From positions 1 to 45,837 of the forward strand of contig JAGQLS010000011.1 in NCBI GenBank assembly GCA_020429045.1: a stretch of DNA of 45,837 bases, given 5' to 3'. A program made the position numbers and the translations under genes. A model generated the notes under the pieces. The model did not search any database and had not been told where the DNA came from. It saw only the letters and a program-made list of their open reading frames with translations. Below are positions 1-8,522 of the stretch, piece after piece (the stretch's first letter is position 1; every line of letters starts with the position of its first letter). The stretch is from Candidatus Woesebacteria bacterium (GTDB taxonomy: Bacteria > Patescibacteriota > Microgenomatia > UBA1406 > GWC2-37-13).

Positions 1-57
1 TATATCTCAGGCACACCGCTAGCGTTCATCCTGAGCCAGGATCAAACTCTTAAAAAA
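1..57 (-). rRNA. 16S ribosomal RNA, 5' end (partial)
   Basis: Read on the minus strand, the first 50 bases contain AGAGTTTGATCCTGGCTCAG, the universal 16S primer-27F site, followed by a gene body that runs off the left edge of the window. The 5' end is placed about 7 nt upstream of this site by analogy with E. coli. Only the extreme 5' end is present, so the rRNA itself cannot be used for placement here. A promoter lies about 210 nt upstream of the mature 5' end. Confidence 0.95.
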
Positions 58-264
58 TATAGAAATATACGTATTGTAAAATCCATTGCTAGATAAACAA
101 ATGCGCATATTCTAAAGAAAAATTGGCGAGTTTTAAAAAACTCGAAAAAAATAGTCCAAAGGAAAAGTCCCTTGGACAAGAAAGCTTGAATCGACCAAAA
201 GCCGACTTCAAAACTTCCTAACCCGGTTATTAGGATAAAACACACGATATATTGTCAAAGTGCA
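58..264 (-). other. 16S rRNA 5' leader
   Basis: This is the transcribed leader between the rRNA promoter and the mature 16S 5' end. It contains several short inverted repeats, including GTCCAA/TTGGAC arms at about 154-177, GAGTTTT/AAAACTC arms at about 128-143 and CCTAA/TTAGG arms at about 220-237. Such leaders usually carry RNase III processing and antitermination signals. I could not identify a clear boxA. A 67-codon open frame across it is not a credible gene. Confidence 0.6.
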
Positions 265-270
265 GAGCTT

Positions 271-299
271 ATTATAACGACTCTAGAATTGAAAGTCAA
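271..299 (-). promoter_or_regulatory. rRNA operon promoter
   Basis: On the minus strand the sequence reads TTGACT (299-294), a 17-nt spacer, then TATAAT (276-271). This is a near-perfect housekeeping sigma-factor promoter, and the transcript would run into the 16S gene after a leader of about 210 nt. Confidence 0.85.
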
Positions 300-371
300 T
301 GAAGAAATGTACGGAGGTTGTAGGGAGGTCAGCACATGGTATACACTTTTAAGAACAGGAAAAAATTTCCT

Positions 372-1201
372 TTAAAGTTGTCTAGACGCAATATAAATCA
401 CTGAACTGACTTTGAACAGAAAGAATTGGAGCAATATCAGAATTTTTTTAATAAAAAGGTTTGAAGGTTTAGGAGAAATTCTATCAGGCAATTTAAGCCA
501 ATCGTATCTGAACAAATTGACTGTTTCTTTATCATACCCCATCTTTTGAGCAAGTCCAACATTATCATTTAAATCTAAGAATCCGACAGCGCCAAGCCTA
601 CATAAACCGTTTGATTTAAAAAAAATGTAATTTGTTGGTATATTTCAACCATAAACGCATGCCAGTCATACCTTGGTAGCAATCCTGAACGATGAAAACC
701 TCTTCCGGTTTTTAATCCTTGAAACTGCGCTATGCGAAGTATATGATCATTTTTACTTTCAGGAACCTCAATCCAACAAGAACTAAAGGCGTATAACTGA
801 CCACGAATTACATAAGGTTCATTATTCGATAGAGTGCTATCTTGTGGCAAAGCTTCATCGTATCTCATTAGTGACATTCCAAGTAATGGTGCATCTGGCC
901 AAATTCCATGATCATCTCCGAATGCCCCACCCCTTCCTTAAAAGCCCGTCAAGCCATGATGCCAGCCTTCAAACGAGTGTCCGATAAGTACTAAAGGATT
1001 TAAATATTGCGAAGCTGCTTTTGACAACCTTCTATCAAATGGCTTTTGAAATGCATCAAAAACAGTAAAAGGCATAAAAAATTGTAAACCGGTAAAATCA
1101 TTCACGGCCTGTTTTTCGTTTTTGTCTAGTAGTCTATTGAGTGTCCGTAGGTGATGACAAATGTTAGTTTCATAGTCATTATATGATTCAAAAATTGTCA
1201 C
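372..1201 (-). pseudogene. Broken orphan gene (nonsense plus frameshift)
   Basis: Two open segments on the minus strand (1201-938 and 877-575) lie in one reading frame and are separated by a single in-frame TAA at 940-938. The codons between that stop and the ATG at 877 look like normal coding sequence (GDDHGIWPDAPLLGM). Downstream, restoring one T to the 8-T run at 618-625 joins the second segment to a further open frame ending at 374-372, through residues such as FFFKSNGLCRLGAVGFLDL. The repaired protein would be about 276 residues. I do not recognise the family. It may be a decaying gene, or the lesions may be sequencing or assembly errors. The first segment starts with GTG at 1201. A weak hairpin with AGGAAA/TTTCCT arms follows the final stop. 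Confidence 0.6.
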
Positions 1202-1270
1202 AATATTTTAAAAATGTTTATTACTAAGTTGATTTATATAAATAGAAAGCACTTATGGTGTATAATTAGT

Positions 1271-1522
1271 TTAGTCAGAAAGAGGAGATAATCTCATACA
1301 TTTCTTTGCTAAGGGGTTGATAAATCGTGAAAACGGTTGAGGCAAATTATTTTTCGAGTCGCGCAAAGTCTTAAATACATATAAGAGTTCCATTGCAAAA
1401 AAACCAACCACCATTTGCCCTAAACCTCTTAGCACTTCGTCTCCTAATTGAACGCTTTCACGAATAAGATTAAAGGAAGGTTGTTGTTCGTCCCCAGTCC
1501 GACCAATATGTGTTTGTTCCAT
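1271..1522 (-). CDS. Small orphan protein, 83 aa
   Basis: An 83-residue protein starting MEQTHIGRTGDEQQ, with one moderately hydrophobic stretch around residues 30-50 (VLRGLGQMVVGFFAMELLYVF) that could be a single membrane helix or an amphipathic segment. I do not recognise the family. The start is supported by an extended -10 promoter, TGG-TATACT at 1537-1529, which ends 6 nt before the ATG and predicts a leaderless mRNA. The gene runs toward the broken orphan downstream and may be co-transcribed with it. Confidence 0.5.
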   Translation of the reverse strand: MEQTHIGRTGDEQQPSFNLIRESVQLGDEVLRGLGQMVVGFFAMELLYVFKTLRDSKNNLPQPFSRFINPLAKKCMRLSPLSD

Positions 1523-1557
1523 ACTTATAGTATACCATATTTATAGACTATAAGATG

Positions 1558-2097
1558 TTAAGGAGAAAGCGGCGATAATTCATAGACTTGGTCAGAATAA
1601 GCGCCACACCAGAGAAGATTGGTAAACCCATAGCGGTATTGTTTGTCGGCACAGCGGTCTGGATCGGTTTCTGATTCCAATCTGGTAGTCAAATCGTAGG
1701 CCTGGCCGTCAAGCGTAACATTGCCGTATGCATACGAATAATTATCATCATTCAAATCCCATGGGTCCTCTGCATTATTTTTCGGATCAACAGGCAAAAC
1801 AGGAGCATAATCCGGTACCAATGGCTGAATCCAATCCTCTCCTGCAGTGCTATACACCCAGCAATTTGCCGCTCCATAGGCGCATGTCGTAGTACCATTG
1901 ACGGCGGGCGGATATTTGCCATGTGCTTGGTAATAAGCGCTCAGCAAACTCGTAATTTTTTCGAGGTCAGTTTTGCGCTTTGCGTCGCGAGATTTAAGCC
2001 TGCCGGTATAGGCGAGATTGATACTCATGATGGTCAAAAATAAAATTAAGCTAATGACAATAAGTAGTTCGATAAGTGTAAACCCTTGTTGCTTCAT
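1558..2097 (-). CDS. Type IV pilin-like protein (class III signal)
   Basis: A 179-residue protein with the prepilin signal KQQG|FTLIELLIV at residues 2-14: a short basic leader, cleavage after Gly, then Phe+1 and Glu+5. The hydrophobic N-terminal helix covers about residues 6-28. The RLKSRDAKRKTDLEKI segment and the PVDP motif near residue 102 resemble GspG/PilA-type pilins of Patescibacteria. Four cysteines lie in the globular part, in pairs that could form disulfides. The start codon lies 5 nt after the mreB stop, so the two genes are probably one transcript. It is probably a minor pilin or pseudopilin of the pilus system encoded at 5.6-16 kb; that role is inferred. Confidence 0.85.
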   Translation of the reverse strand: MKQQGFTLIELLIVISLILFLTIMSINLAYTGRLKSRDAKRKTDLEKITSLLSAYYQAHGKYPPAVNGTTTCAYGAANCWVYSTAGEDWIQPLVPDYAPVLPVDPKNNAEDPWDLNDDNYSYAYGNVTLDGQAYDLTTRLESETDPDRCADKQYRYGFTNLLWCGAYSDQVYELSPLSP

Positions 2098-2102
2098 AGT
2101 AT

Positions 2103-3164
2103 TTAAATTGTTCCGATAATTTTTCGTAATGACTCAGGTTGTTTGCCAAGCTGCATGAGGCCATACACTGTGGCGTCCAAATGGCGCGTAGGTATGTGGG
2201 TCTCGATCTGTAATTCTTTTGCAATATATTGATCAATGCCCGACACCGAAGCCAAACCACCGGTCAAGGAAACACCTTTTTTATAAATCGTGTCAGCAAT
2301 TTCTGGTGGAGATTGTTCAAACAATTCTTTTGCACTATCGATGATGGCATTGCATTGTGGTGCAAGTGCCTCGCGCATATCGGTTGCTTTCATTTTGATC
2401 GATTTTGGTAGTCCGGTTTCGAGCGATTTGCCACGCACTTCGACCATTTCTTTGCTTTCTTTGAACGTAAGTAGTCGCTCCTTGAGCTTGGAAGCAGTCG
2501 ATTCGCCTATCACGATGCCATATTTGAGGTAGCAATAATTAGCCACCATTTTATCCATGTGCTCCCCTGCATTTTTGAGAGTTTTTTGGGCAACCACTCC
2601 TCCACCGCTTATGATGCTCAGTTCGATCATTCCCCCGCCCATATCGATAATAAATTGAGGTTCGTGGGAAAAAATATCAAACCCGCAGCCCGAGGCAGTC
2701 GCAAGAGCTTTCTCAACCATAATTACTCGTTGACACCCAGCCTTTTCTAGTGATTCTTCAACAGCACGGCGCTCAATCTCGGTTGCAATATGTGGAACAC
2801 AACTTATGGCACGAAGTGGCGGTTTAATAAGTCGAAATTCGTTGAGATACGGCTTAACTGAAGTATCAATTGCATGTTTAAGATAGGCAACCTGACCGTC
2901 AAAATCGTACAAAATTCCATTGACCACCGGTCGCACGATTTCTATAAAATTTGGTGTTTTTCCTTGCACTGTTTTTGCTTCTGCGCCATAAAAAATATAT
3001 TCTTTAATTTTGTTGTTATAGCCGATATAGCTTGGTTCGCGCAACACGATACCCTTATCTTTGACGCCGATACGGGTGAATGACGTCCCCATATCTACAT
3101 ATATTTCAAGACTAAACAAAAACGGTAGCTTAAACGACGATATATTCTTTATACTATTTTTCAT
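2103..3164 (-). CDS. mreB: Rod-shape protein MreB (actin-like)
   Basis: A 353-residue actin-fold ATPase that organises cell-wall synthesis on the inner face of the membrane. Phosphate-1 motif: YVDMGTSFTRIGVKDKGIVLREPS, equivalent to MreB [22 protein letters not shown]. Phosphate-2 motif: FIIDMGGGMIELSII. The adenosine motif is GVSLTGGLASVSGIDQY. Length and motif order fit MreB. The preferred start is ATG at 3164-3162, although a TTG at 3179 is in frame. That ATG overlaps, on CATG, the start codon of the divergent gene on the other strand. The N-terminal extension before YVDMG is about 23 residues and rich in hydrophobic and basic residues; it could serve as an amphipathic membrane anchor. A pilin gene follows in the same transcript. 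Confidence 0.92.
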   Translation of the reverse strand: MKNSIKNISSFKLPFLFSLEIYVDMGTSFTRIGVKDKGIVLREPSYIGYNNKIKEYIFYGAEAKTVQGKTPNFIEIVRPVVNGILYDFDGQVAYLKHAIDTSVKPYLNEFRLIKPPLRAISCVPHIATEIERRAVEESLEKAGCQRVIMVEKALATASGCGFDIFSHEPQFIIDMGGGMIELSIISGGGVVAQKTLKNAGEHMDKMVANYCYLKYGIVIGESTASKLKERLLTFKESKEMVEVRGKSLETGLPKSIKMKATDMREALAPQCNAIIDSAKELFEQSPPEIADTIYKKGVSLTGGLASVSGIDQYIAKELQIETHIPTRHLDATVYGLMQLGKQPESLRKIIGTI

Positions 3165-5139
3165 GGGTATACTGAACAAAATTTCTGCATTGATTCCTCG
3201 TATTATTACCTATCTTTTTTACGCATTGTTTATCATAACGCCTTTTGCGATGAGTTCTCACACAAATGAGATATTTGAATTCAATAAAATGCTTGTCATA
3301 TACGATTCTGTCACACTCATTATTGGTTTGTGGCTAATATCTATTATCATAACAGGTCGCAAGGTCATCATACACCGTTTTTTTCTCCTTTTTTTGCTTT
3401 TTCTTGTCGTGTTGGGAATTTCTACGCTTAAATCAATTGATATACACACATCGATATTTGGCTATTATGGCCGGTTTAACGGCGGATTATTATCAATTTT
3501 TGCCTACGCGTTATTAAGTTTTGTTTTTTATAACACGTTTGATCAGTTTAAAACCCATACACTATTATTTTTGTCGTATTGTACTTCGGTCATAGTTACT
3601 ATGTGGGGCATGCTCAGTCATTTTGGTTTCGATTTGACGTGTCAACTATTTGCTGGGAACGCGTTTATAAACTGCTGGTCGGAGCAATTTAATCCACAAA
3701 AACGTATTTTTTCTACTTTGGGACAACCTAACTGGCTTGCAGCATATGTGGTGATTCATGCATTTATTGGTATCTATTTATTACTTAAGAAATCAAAATA
3801 TATCAATCTATCTACTTTTCTAAGGTCAAAACGTACGCTTTTATATTTCATCTCCATCGCGTTGCTGGTATGGGCACTGATTTTGACTGGTTCTCGTTCT
3901 GGCGAATTGGCTTTTATATTTGGTTTTGGCGTTGCTGTGGCTTTGTACCTTCACTACATATATAGGAAAAAAAAACCTGCCCGATTTATCTTTGTTGGAT
4001 CCGTCATTGGCTTAGTTTTTATTACCATATTCATCGTCTATCGCGCGGCGACAGCCCCGATAGATCAAAACATCACCGACTCGCTGACTATTCGCACCAT
4101 CGTTTGGGAAGGAGCTATCAAACTCGCCGACATGTATCCTTTGTTTGGTACCGGTCCCGAGACGTTTGGTTATGCCTATTATTTTACTCGTCCGGCTCGA
4201 CACAACCTCACGAGCGAATGGGATTTTCTTTACAACAAAGCACACAATGAATTTCTAAACCAACTCGCAACAACGGGCTATGTCGGCTTCATTGCATATC
4301 TTGCTATTATTTCCGGTACGTTTTTTCTTCTCCACAGAGTACTTCAACAATCAGGTAAACACGACGAGCAAAAGTTACTCATAACCCTCACCTCCGCGTA
4401 TCTTTCTATCCTCGTAACGAATTTTTATGGATTTTCTACTACGACCATACAACTATTTTTTTACCTTATTCCTGCCATGGTTTTGGTATTGTTCCGTCAA
4501 GATCAAGAAGAGCCCAATGTGGTAAAAAAGAAGTTTTTAGCTCTTCGTGTAGCAACGTCGCTTGCTGTTTGCGTCCTTACTGCATTCCTTCTATCACGCA
4601 CCGTCGCCTATTACAAAGGAGATATGTTGTTTAAGCGCGGCAACGAAGAACTTGCGCAAAACAACTACGGCTCCGCTGTTAGTTTGTTTGAAAAAGCACT
4701 TTCGTACAAAGAAGAGCATGTATATGAAGATAAACTTTCCTCTGCTTATGCGTATGCGGCACTGGTCACCACTACACCTGCCGATTCTCAATTGTCAGCA
4801 AACCTTATCGACCGATCAAAGCAATATCTATCTCTCATATTGAAACAATCGCCTAAAAATATTCTGTACTGGCGCACATCTGCTGAGAATTATTTTATTT
4901 ATTATCAACTTACTCACGATGAAAATGACTTGAAACAAGCACTCTTTGCAAGCGATGTGATCGTGGAACTTGCCCCCACCGATGCCAAGAGTTTTTATAA
5001 CGGGGCGGCGCTGTATCAGTATGCATATAACGAAACGGGCAATGAGAAGTATCGTCAAAACATGATGGAGTTAGTGAAAAAGGGTCTCCGCTTAAAACCA
5101 CATTATCTTGAACTGCAACAATTTGTTGATGAAGGATAG
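3163..5139 (+). CDS. O-antigen ligase/polymerase-type membrane protein with TPR-like tail
   Basis: A 658-residue polytopic membrane protein. About 11-13 hydrophobic helices fill roughly residues 10-470, followed by a soluble alpha-helical region from about 490 to the end with TPR-like spacing (LFKRGNEELAQNNYGSAVSLFEKAL). Wzy/WaaL-family signatures are present: a periplasmic loop containing GTGPETFGYAYY and the motif KAHNEFLNQLATTGYVGF. The family joins lipid-linked glycans to lipid A, other glycans or pilins. Placement among pilin genes makes pilin or S-layer glycosylation a reasonable inference, but the substrate is not shown. A -10 box TATACT (3150-3155) ends 7 nt before the ATG, predicting a leaderless mRNA whose promoter lies inside mreB. 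Confidence 0.8.
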   Translation: MGILNKISALIPRIITYLFYALFIITPFAMSSHTNEIFEFNKMLVIYDSVTLIIGLWLISIIITGRKVIIHRFFLLFLLFLVVLGISTLKSIDIHTSIFGYYGRFNGGLLSIFAYALLSFVFYNTFDQFKTHTLLFLSYCTSVIVTMWGMLSHFGFDLTCQLFAGNAFINCWSEQFNPQKRIFSTLGQPNWLAAYVVIHAFIGIYLLLKKSKYINLSTFLRSKRTLLYFISIALLVWALILTGSRSGELAFIFGFGVAVALYLHYIYRKKKPARFIFVGSVIGLVFITIFIVYRAATAPIDQNITDSLTIRTIVWEGAIKLADMYPLFGTGPETFGYAYYFTRPARHNLTSEWDFLYNKAHNEFLNQLATTGYVGFIAYLAIISGTFFLLHRVLQQSGKHDEQKLLITLTSAYLSILVTNFYGFSTTTIQLFFYLIPAMVLVLFRQDQEEPNVVKKKFLALRVATSLAVCVLTAFLLSRTVAYYKGDMLFKRGNEELAQNNYGSAVSLFEKALSYKEEHVYEDKLSSAYAYAALVTTTPADSQLSANLIDRSKQYLSLILKQSPKNILYWRTSAENYFIYYQLTHDENDLKQALFASDVIVELAPTDAKSFYNGAALYQYAYNETGNEKYRQNMMELVKKGLRLKPHYLELQQFVDEG

Positions 5140-5142
5140 TCG

Positions 5143-5557
5143 AGTCATAAGGCTAGGTAATTAGTTGTTAGTTATTAGATGTTAGGAAAAAAATCAAGAT
5201 AACATTAAATTTATATATCAAGAAATCATTAAAGCAAAAAATCATTAAAACACTATCATTCCCCTCCGATTCGCCCTCCGATTCGGCGGGTAGGACGGGC
5301 AAGGCGGGCAGGTCTTCGAAAATACGGTATCTTCGCTCACGTTTTTTGTTTTATTCTTTCGCTCATAACAAAAAAAATAGAATGAATGTTCAGGCAATAA
5401 CGATAGTAATGATTTAATAAATCACCAATACATAACAAAGATATATGTAATCTTAATACGCAGTAAGTCGTAGAATTCATTGACATGTCATCTATTTTGG
5501 TTATTTCGCTACAAGTTTTACGTTTTAAGGTATAAGTTTCAAGCTACAAACGGGCAT
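5143..5557. repeat. Modular intergenic repeat, copy 1
   Basis: This gap of about 470 bp between two convergent genes has no credible gene. It holds, in order, a TTAG-rich module (CTAGGTAATTAGTTGTTAG), an ATCATTAAA-rich module, a GC-rich module around 5262-5340 (CCGATTCGCCCTCCGATTCG followed by GTCTTCGAAAATACGGTATC), and near 5505-5550 a module with TTTACG and TTTCAAGCTACAA. The GC-rich module is almost identical to 16716-16800. The TTAG module starts with GTCATAAGGCTAG, identical to the sequence at 8518. Other copies are at 8523, 16641, 20951, 33407, 36426 and 45712. Confidence 0.75.
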
Positions 5558-5590
5558 AAAAAAACCCGAACAGATATGTTCGGGTTTTTT
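5558..5590 (-). terminator. Bidirectional intrinsic terminator of the pilin gene
   Basis: A perfect 8-bp stem, CCCGAACA (565-572 of the 5 kb block) and TGTTCGGG (577-584), with a GATA loop. On the minus strand it is followed by seven Ts and ends the pilin transcript about 20 nt after its stop. On the plus strand it is followed by six Ts and could also stop transcripts from the ligase gene. Confidence 0.9.
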
Positions 5591-5608
5591 ACTAATTGTC
5601 TGGTTATA

Positions 5609-6139
5609 TTAGTTGGTCAAAAGATCGTTTGGTCCTGAAAATATCTCATACCATACGAGAGAATTTCCACCATCTCCACCAATAGTTGAAGCACTGTCTT
5701 CAGCTTCAAGCCGAGTGTTTATTTCATAATTTCCACTAGAGATACGCAAACGATATATTATCGTTATGTTATTAACGGGGGTTCCATTTGCTGTCATTAT
5801 TGTTCGAGAGGTTGCATTTACCGGATCAACAGGAACCGTTCTTGTGTAATTGCAAAGATTAAGAGTTGTCCAGTTACTATCACAAGGTTCAGATTGCGTA
5901 CCAGCAGCTACGTTCGTGGTGGTTACGTTAAGATTTGCTGGAATATCTTCATCGCTGTTCATGTATAGTTCAAGTACCGCTTGTAAGTTTTGCATATCTT
6001 TGAGTCTTTTTGCATCTCTTGCTCTTTTTTGAGCTTCAGCGGGATTAAGTGCGAGCATAAGCGTGACTGCCAACACACCAATAATACCGATAACGATAAG
6101 CAGTTCTACCAATGTAAAACCTTTTTTTGTTTTTTGCAT
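5609..6139 (-). CDS. Type IV pilin, probable major pilin
   Basis: A pilin of 176 residues from ATG 6139 (MQKTKKGFTLVELLIV), or 179 from ATG 6148. The prepilin peptidase site is KTKKG|FTLVE, followed by a hydrophobic helix and then ARDAKRLKDMQNLQAVLELY, the usual alpha1-C region. PVDP lies about residue 98, as in other pilins here. The gene is monocistronic, with a consensus promoter (TTGACA-17-TATAGT) and a strong terminator. That expression pattern suggests it encodes the major subunit, which is an inference. It lies directly downstream of pilC on the same strand but is separated by its own promoter. Confidence 0.88.
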   Translation of the reverse strand: MQKTKKGFTLVELLIVIGIIGVLAVTLMLALNPAEAQKRARDAKRLKDMQNLQAVLELYMNSDEDIPANLNVTTTNVAAGTQSEPCDSNWTTLNLCNYTRTVPVDPVNATSRTIMTANGTPVNNITIIYRLRISSGNYEINTRLEAEDSASTIGGDGGNSLVWYEIFSGPNDLLTN

Positions 6140-6170
6140 AAATAACATAAGAACTTAATAATATATATTC

Positions 6171-6199
6171 ACTATAGAGTGTTCACAAAAACGTGTCAA
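6171..6199 (-). promoter_or_regulatory. Promoter of the probable major pilin
   Basis: On the minus strand: TTGACA (6199-6194), 17-nt spacer, TATAGT (6176-6171). The predicted transcription start near 6164 leaves a leader of about 15-25 nt without a recognisable Shine-Dalgarno site. It is one of the strongest promoter matches in the window. Confidence 0.8.
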
Positions 6200-6263
6200 G
6201 GGGGAAACAAAAAACCAAAAAAACACCACCTTTTTGCGACAGCGCAGTCTCATGATTATGCTG

Positions 6264-7463
6264 CTATATCGAACTTGTCAGCGAAAAAATAGGCGTTATG
6301 ACGGCAGAAACGAGAAGTCCAACCACAAGCCCGAGTACAGCGATAATGCTTGGTTCTACAAGCGAAAGGAGCCCTCGGATGGCAAGTTCAGACTCTGTTT
6401 GATAATATTCAGAAATTTTAGAAAGTGTTTCATCCAAATGTCCAGTCTGCTCTCCCACGATAGCCATTTGTACAAGTGTCTCGGGAAAAACTTGCGCATT
6501 TGACATAGATTGACCCAACGAAAATCCTTTTTCTACTTTTTTGGTAATTTCCTTAAATGCATTTTTGTACACAAGGTTCGTACTCACATCGGTGACGATT
6601 TCCAAACTTTCCAGGATAGAAACGCCCGAATTGATAAGAATCGACAACGTGCGGGTCGTATCGACCAAACTCGAGGTTTTTATTACCGGTCCGACAACCG
6701 GTAATTCGAGCATTATTTTATTGCTTATTGAGCGAGCAAGTGTTGTTTTGAGCAGTCGTCGTAAGCCAAATACTATAACTCCGACAAAAATGAGAATATA
6801 CACCCAATTCGATTCAAAAAAAGAAGAAATGGCAATAAGGGCTTTCGTTGTCGCAGGGAGTTCGACGTCAAATTCACCGTAAAGCTCAAGCAAGCGCGGC
6901 ACCACAAAGGTAAGCAAAACAAAAATCATACTTATCATACCAATGATTATGACCACCGGGTAGATCATGGCATTGCGAATTTTTTTACGAAATGTACGCG
7001 CATCTTCTAAGTTTTTTGCGAGCTTACTCAGAACAATATCTAGTTTTCCCGAGGCTTCACCGGATTTGACCAGTGCAATATAAAAATTGCTAAAATATTT
7101 CGGATAACGCGTGATAGCTTGAGAAAAATTAGAGCCTTCCCGTAAACTTTTATCAATATCCGAGACAAGTGCAACGAGTGATTTTTTTTTGGTCTGTTTT
7201 TTGATAATCTCCAACGAGTCGATAAGCGTCAGACCGGCATCGAGCATGATGGCAAGCTGTCTTGTTATGAAGGTCACATCGGAAAATGACACTCTATCAA
7301 ACAGCCCCATAATTCTGTCCAGAAGTGAAGCTTTTTTTTCAACGACGTTTATGGGAAAAATGCCTTGCGATTTAAGAAATTCCACCACTTCGTTGGTGCT
7401 GTTTGCTTCGAGCGTATCTTTCACTTCTTTTCCGTTGCTGATTGCGGTGTAGCTAAATCTCAT
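6264..7463 (-). CDS. pilC: Type IV pilus inner-membrane platform protein PilC
   Basis: A 399-residue PilC/GspF-family protein. It has two repeated T2SSF domains (about residues 65-190 and 268-390), each ending in hydrophobic helices: VVIIIGMISMIFVLLTFVVP, then VYILIFVGVIVFGL, then a C-terminal helix near 370-395. Characteristic sequences are FTRQLAIMLDAGLTLIDSLE-like (FITRQLAIMLDAGLTL) and VKSGEASGKLDIVLSKLA, repeated as VGEQTGHLDETLSKIS. PilC recruits the assembly and retraction ATPases at the membrane. The start codon is 3 nt downstream of the pilT stop, so pilT and pilC are co-transcribed, with the pilB gene upstream. Confidence 0.93.
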   Translation of the reverse strand: MRFSYTAISNGKEVKDTLEANSTNEVVEFLKSQGIFPINVVEKKASLLDRIMGLFDRVSFSDVTFITRQLAIMLDAGLTLIDSLEIIKKQTKKKSLVALVSDIDKSLREGSNFSQAITRYPKYFSNFYIALVKSGEASGKLDIVLSKLAKNLEDARTFRKKIRNAMIYPVVIIIGMISMIFVLLTFVVPRLLELYGEFDVELPATTKALIAISSFFESNWVYILIFVGVIVFGLRRLLKTTLARSISNKIMLELPVVGPVIKTSSLVDTTRTLSILINSGVSILESLEIVTDVSTNLVYKNAFKEITKKVEKGFSLGQSMSNAQVFPETLVQMAIVGEQTGHLDETLSKISEYYQTESELAIRGLLSLVEPSIIAVLGLVVGLLVSAVITPIFSLTSSI

Positions 7464-7466
7464 ACA

Positions 7467-8522
7467 TTAACCAATAAATTTTTTGATGAGCGTTTTCCGT
7501 TGAGCCGCAGCAAGAGCCGTTTCTTTTGCGATAACACCCGTTTGATAGAGCTTTGCCAAATTTTTTTCAAGAAGAATCATATCTTCTTCTTCTGAAGTTT
7601 CGATGACATTGTCGATCATGTGCGTCTTGGCATCGCGGATGAGCGCACTCACTGCTGAATTGTTGATAAGTACTTCTACTGCCGGCACAAGCGACTTACC
7701 ATCGGAGCTGGGCAACAGGTGTTGAGTGACAACCGCCTTAAGTACCGAAGCAAGTTGCGATCGAATCTGGTTTTGCTGAGCCGCGGGGAAGACATCGATG
7801 ATACGGTTTATGGCTTCGTGCGTGCTGCTTGTGTGCAGTGTTGAAAAAACCAAATGTCCGGTTTCTGCAATCGTAAGGGCAGAACTTATGGTATCAAAAT
7901 CACGCATCTCGCCCACCAGTACGACATTTGGATCCTCTCGCAATACAGCTCGTAGTGCCCGTTTGAGCGAATAGGTATCAGAATGGAGCTCGCGTTGCGA
8001 AATAATCGATCTACCCGATTCGAAAACATATTCGATAGGATCTTCGATGGTGACAATATGCTGTTCTTGAGAGATATTGATCTCCTGCAAAAGCGACGCG
8101 ATAGTGGTTGATTTTCCTTCGCCAGTCGGGCCGGTAAACAGGATGAATCCGTCGCTCAGTTGGGTAAATTTGTGAAATGCGTTGGGAAGGTGAAGTTCGT
8201 CTATGGTGGGGATGCGTTTAGGGATGAGACGAAACGCAGCTGCAAGTCCTCCTTGTGCATAGTAGTAGTTGACACGAAAGCGATAGGTGTTCCACTGGTA
8301 GCCAAAATCCAGTTCTCTATTTTCTTGAAGCTCGCTTTTTTGTTGATCGGTTAAAATACTGCTTAAAAGCGCTTCGGTTTCTTTGCCGGTGAGCGTGCCG
8401 GCATTTCGTATACGGATGAGCCTACCCAAAATACGCACTGTGGGTTCGTACCCCGAGATGATATGTAGGTCGGATGCACGTTTTTCAACGGCGGTGGCAA
8501 ATAGTAATGTAAGGTCTGTCAT
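7467..8522 (-). CDS. pilT: Pilus retraction ATPase PilT
   Basis: A 351-residue PilT-like secretion ATPase that powers pilus retraction. Walker A is GPTGEGKST (about residues 131-139), Asp box TIEDPIEYVF, Walker B VVLVGEMRD, and His box TGHLVFSTLHTSS. RIIDVFPAAQQNQIRSQLAS is the PilT-specific signature. The Glu in Walker A replaces the usual Ser. Full family length. Directly upstream (8523-8759) lies a repeat element, and the ATG itself is embedded in the sequence GTCATAAGGCTAG that starts the repeat. Downstream pilC follows after 3 nt. Confidence 0.93.
   Translation of the reverse strand: MTDLTLLFATAVEKRASDLHIISGYEPTVRILGRLIRIRNAGTLTGKETEALLSSILTDQQKSELQENRELDFGYQWNTYRFRVNYYYAQGGLAAAFRLIPKRIPTIDELHLPNAFHKFTQLSDGFILFTGPTGEGKSTTIASLLQEINISQEQHIVTIEDPIEYVFESGRSIISQRELHSDTYSLKRALRAVLREDPNVVLVGEMRDFDTISSALTIAETGHLVFSTLHTSSTHEAINRIIDVFPAAQQNQIRSQLASVLKAVVTQHLLPSSDGKSLVPAVEVLINNSAVSALIRDAKTHMIDNVIETSEEEDMILLEKNLAKLYQTGVIAKETALAAAQRKTLIKKFIG

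Noticed and set aside
42-245. 67-codon open frame upstream of 16S
   Set aside because: It lies wholly inside the rRNA leader, downstream of the rRNA promoter, and has a low-complexity Phe-rich composition.
575-1201. Stop-codon recoding to explain the interrupted orphan
   Set aside because: The in-frame stop is TAA, and TAA, TAG and TGA end many intact genes here. A nonsense change or sequencing error is simpler.
5143-5557. CRISPR array
   Set aside because: The repeated units are degenerate, not evenly spaced, lack unique spacers of constant length, and no cas gene is present.
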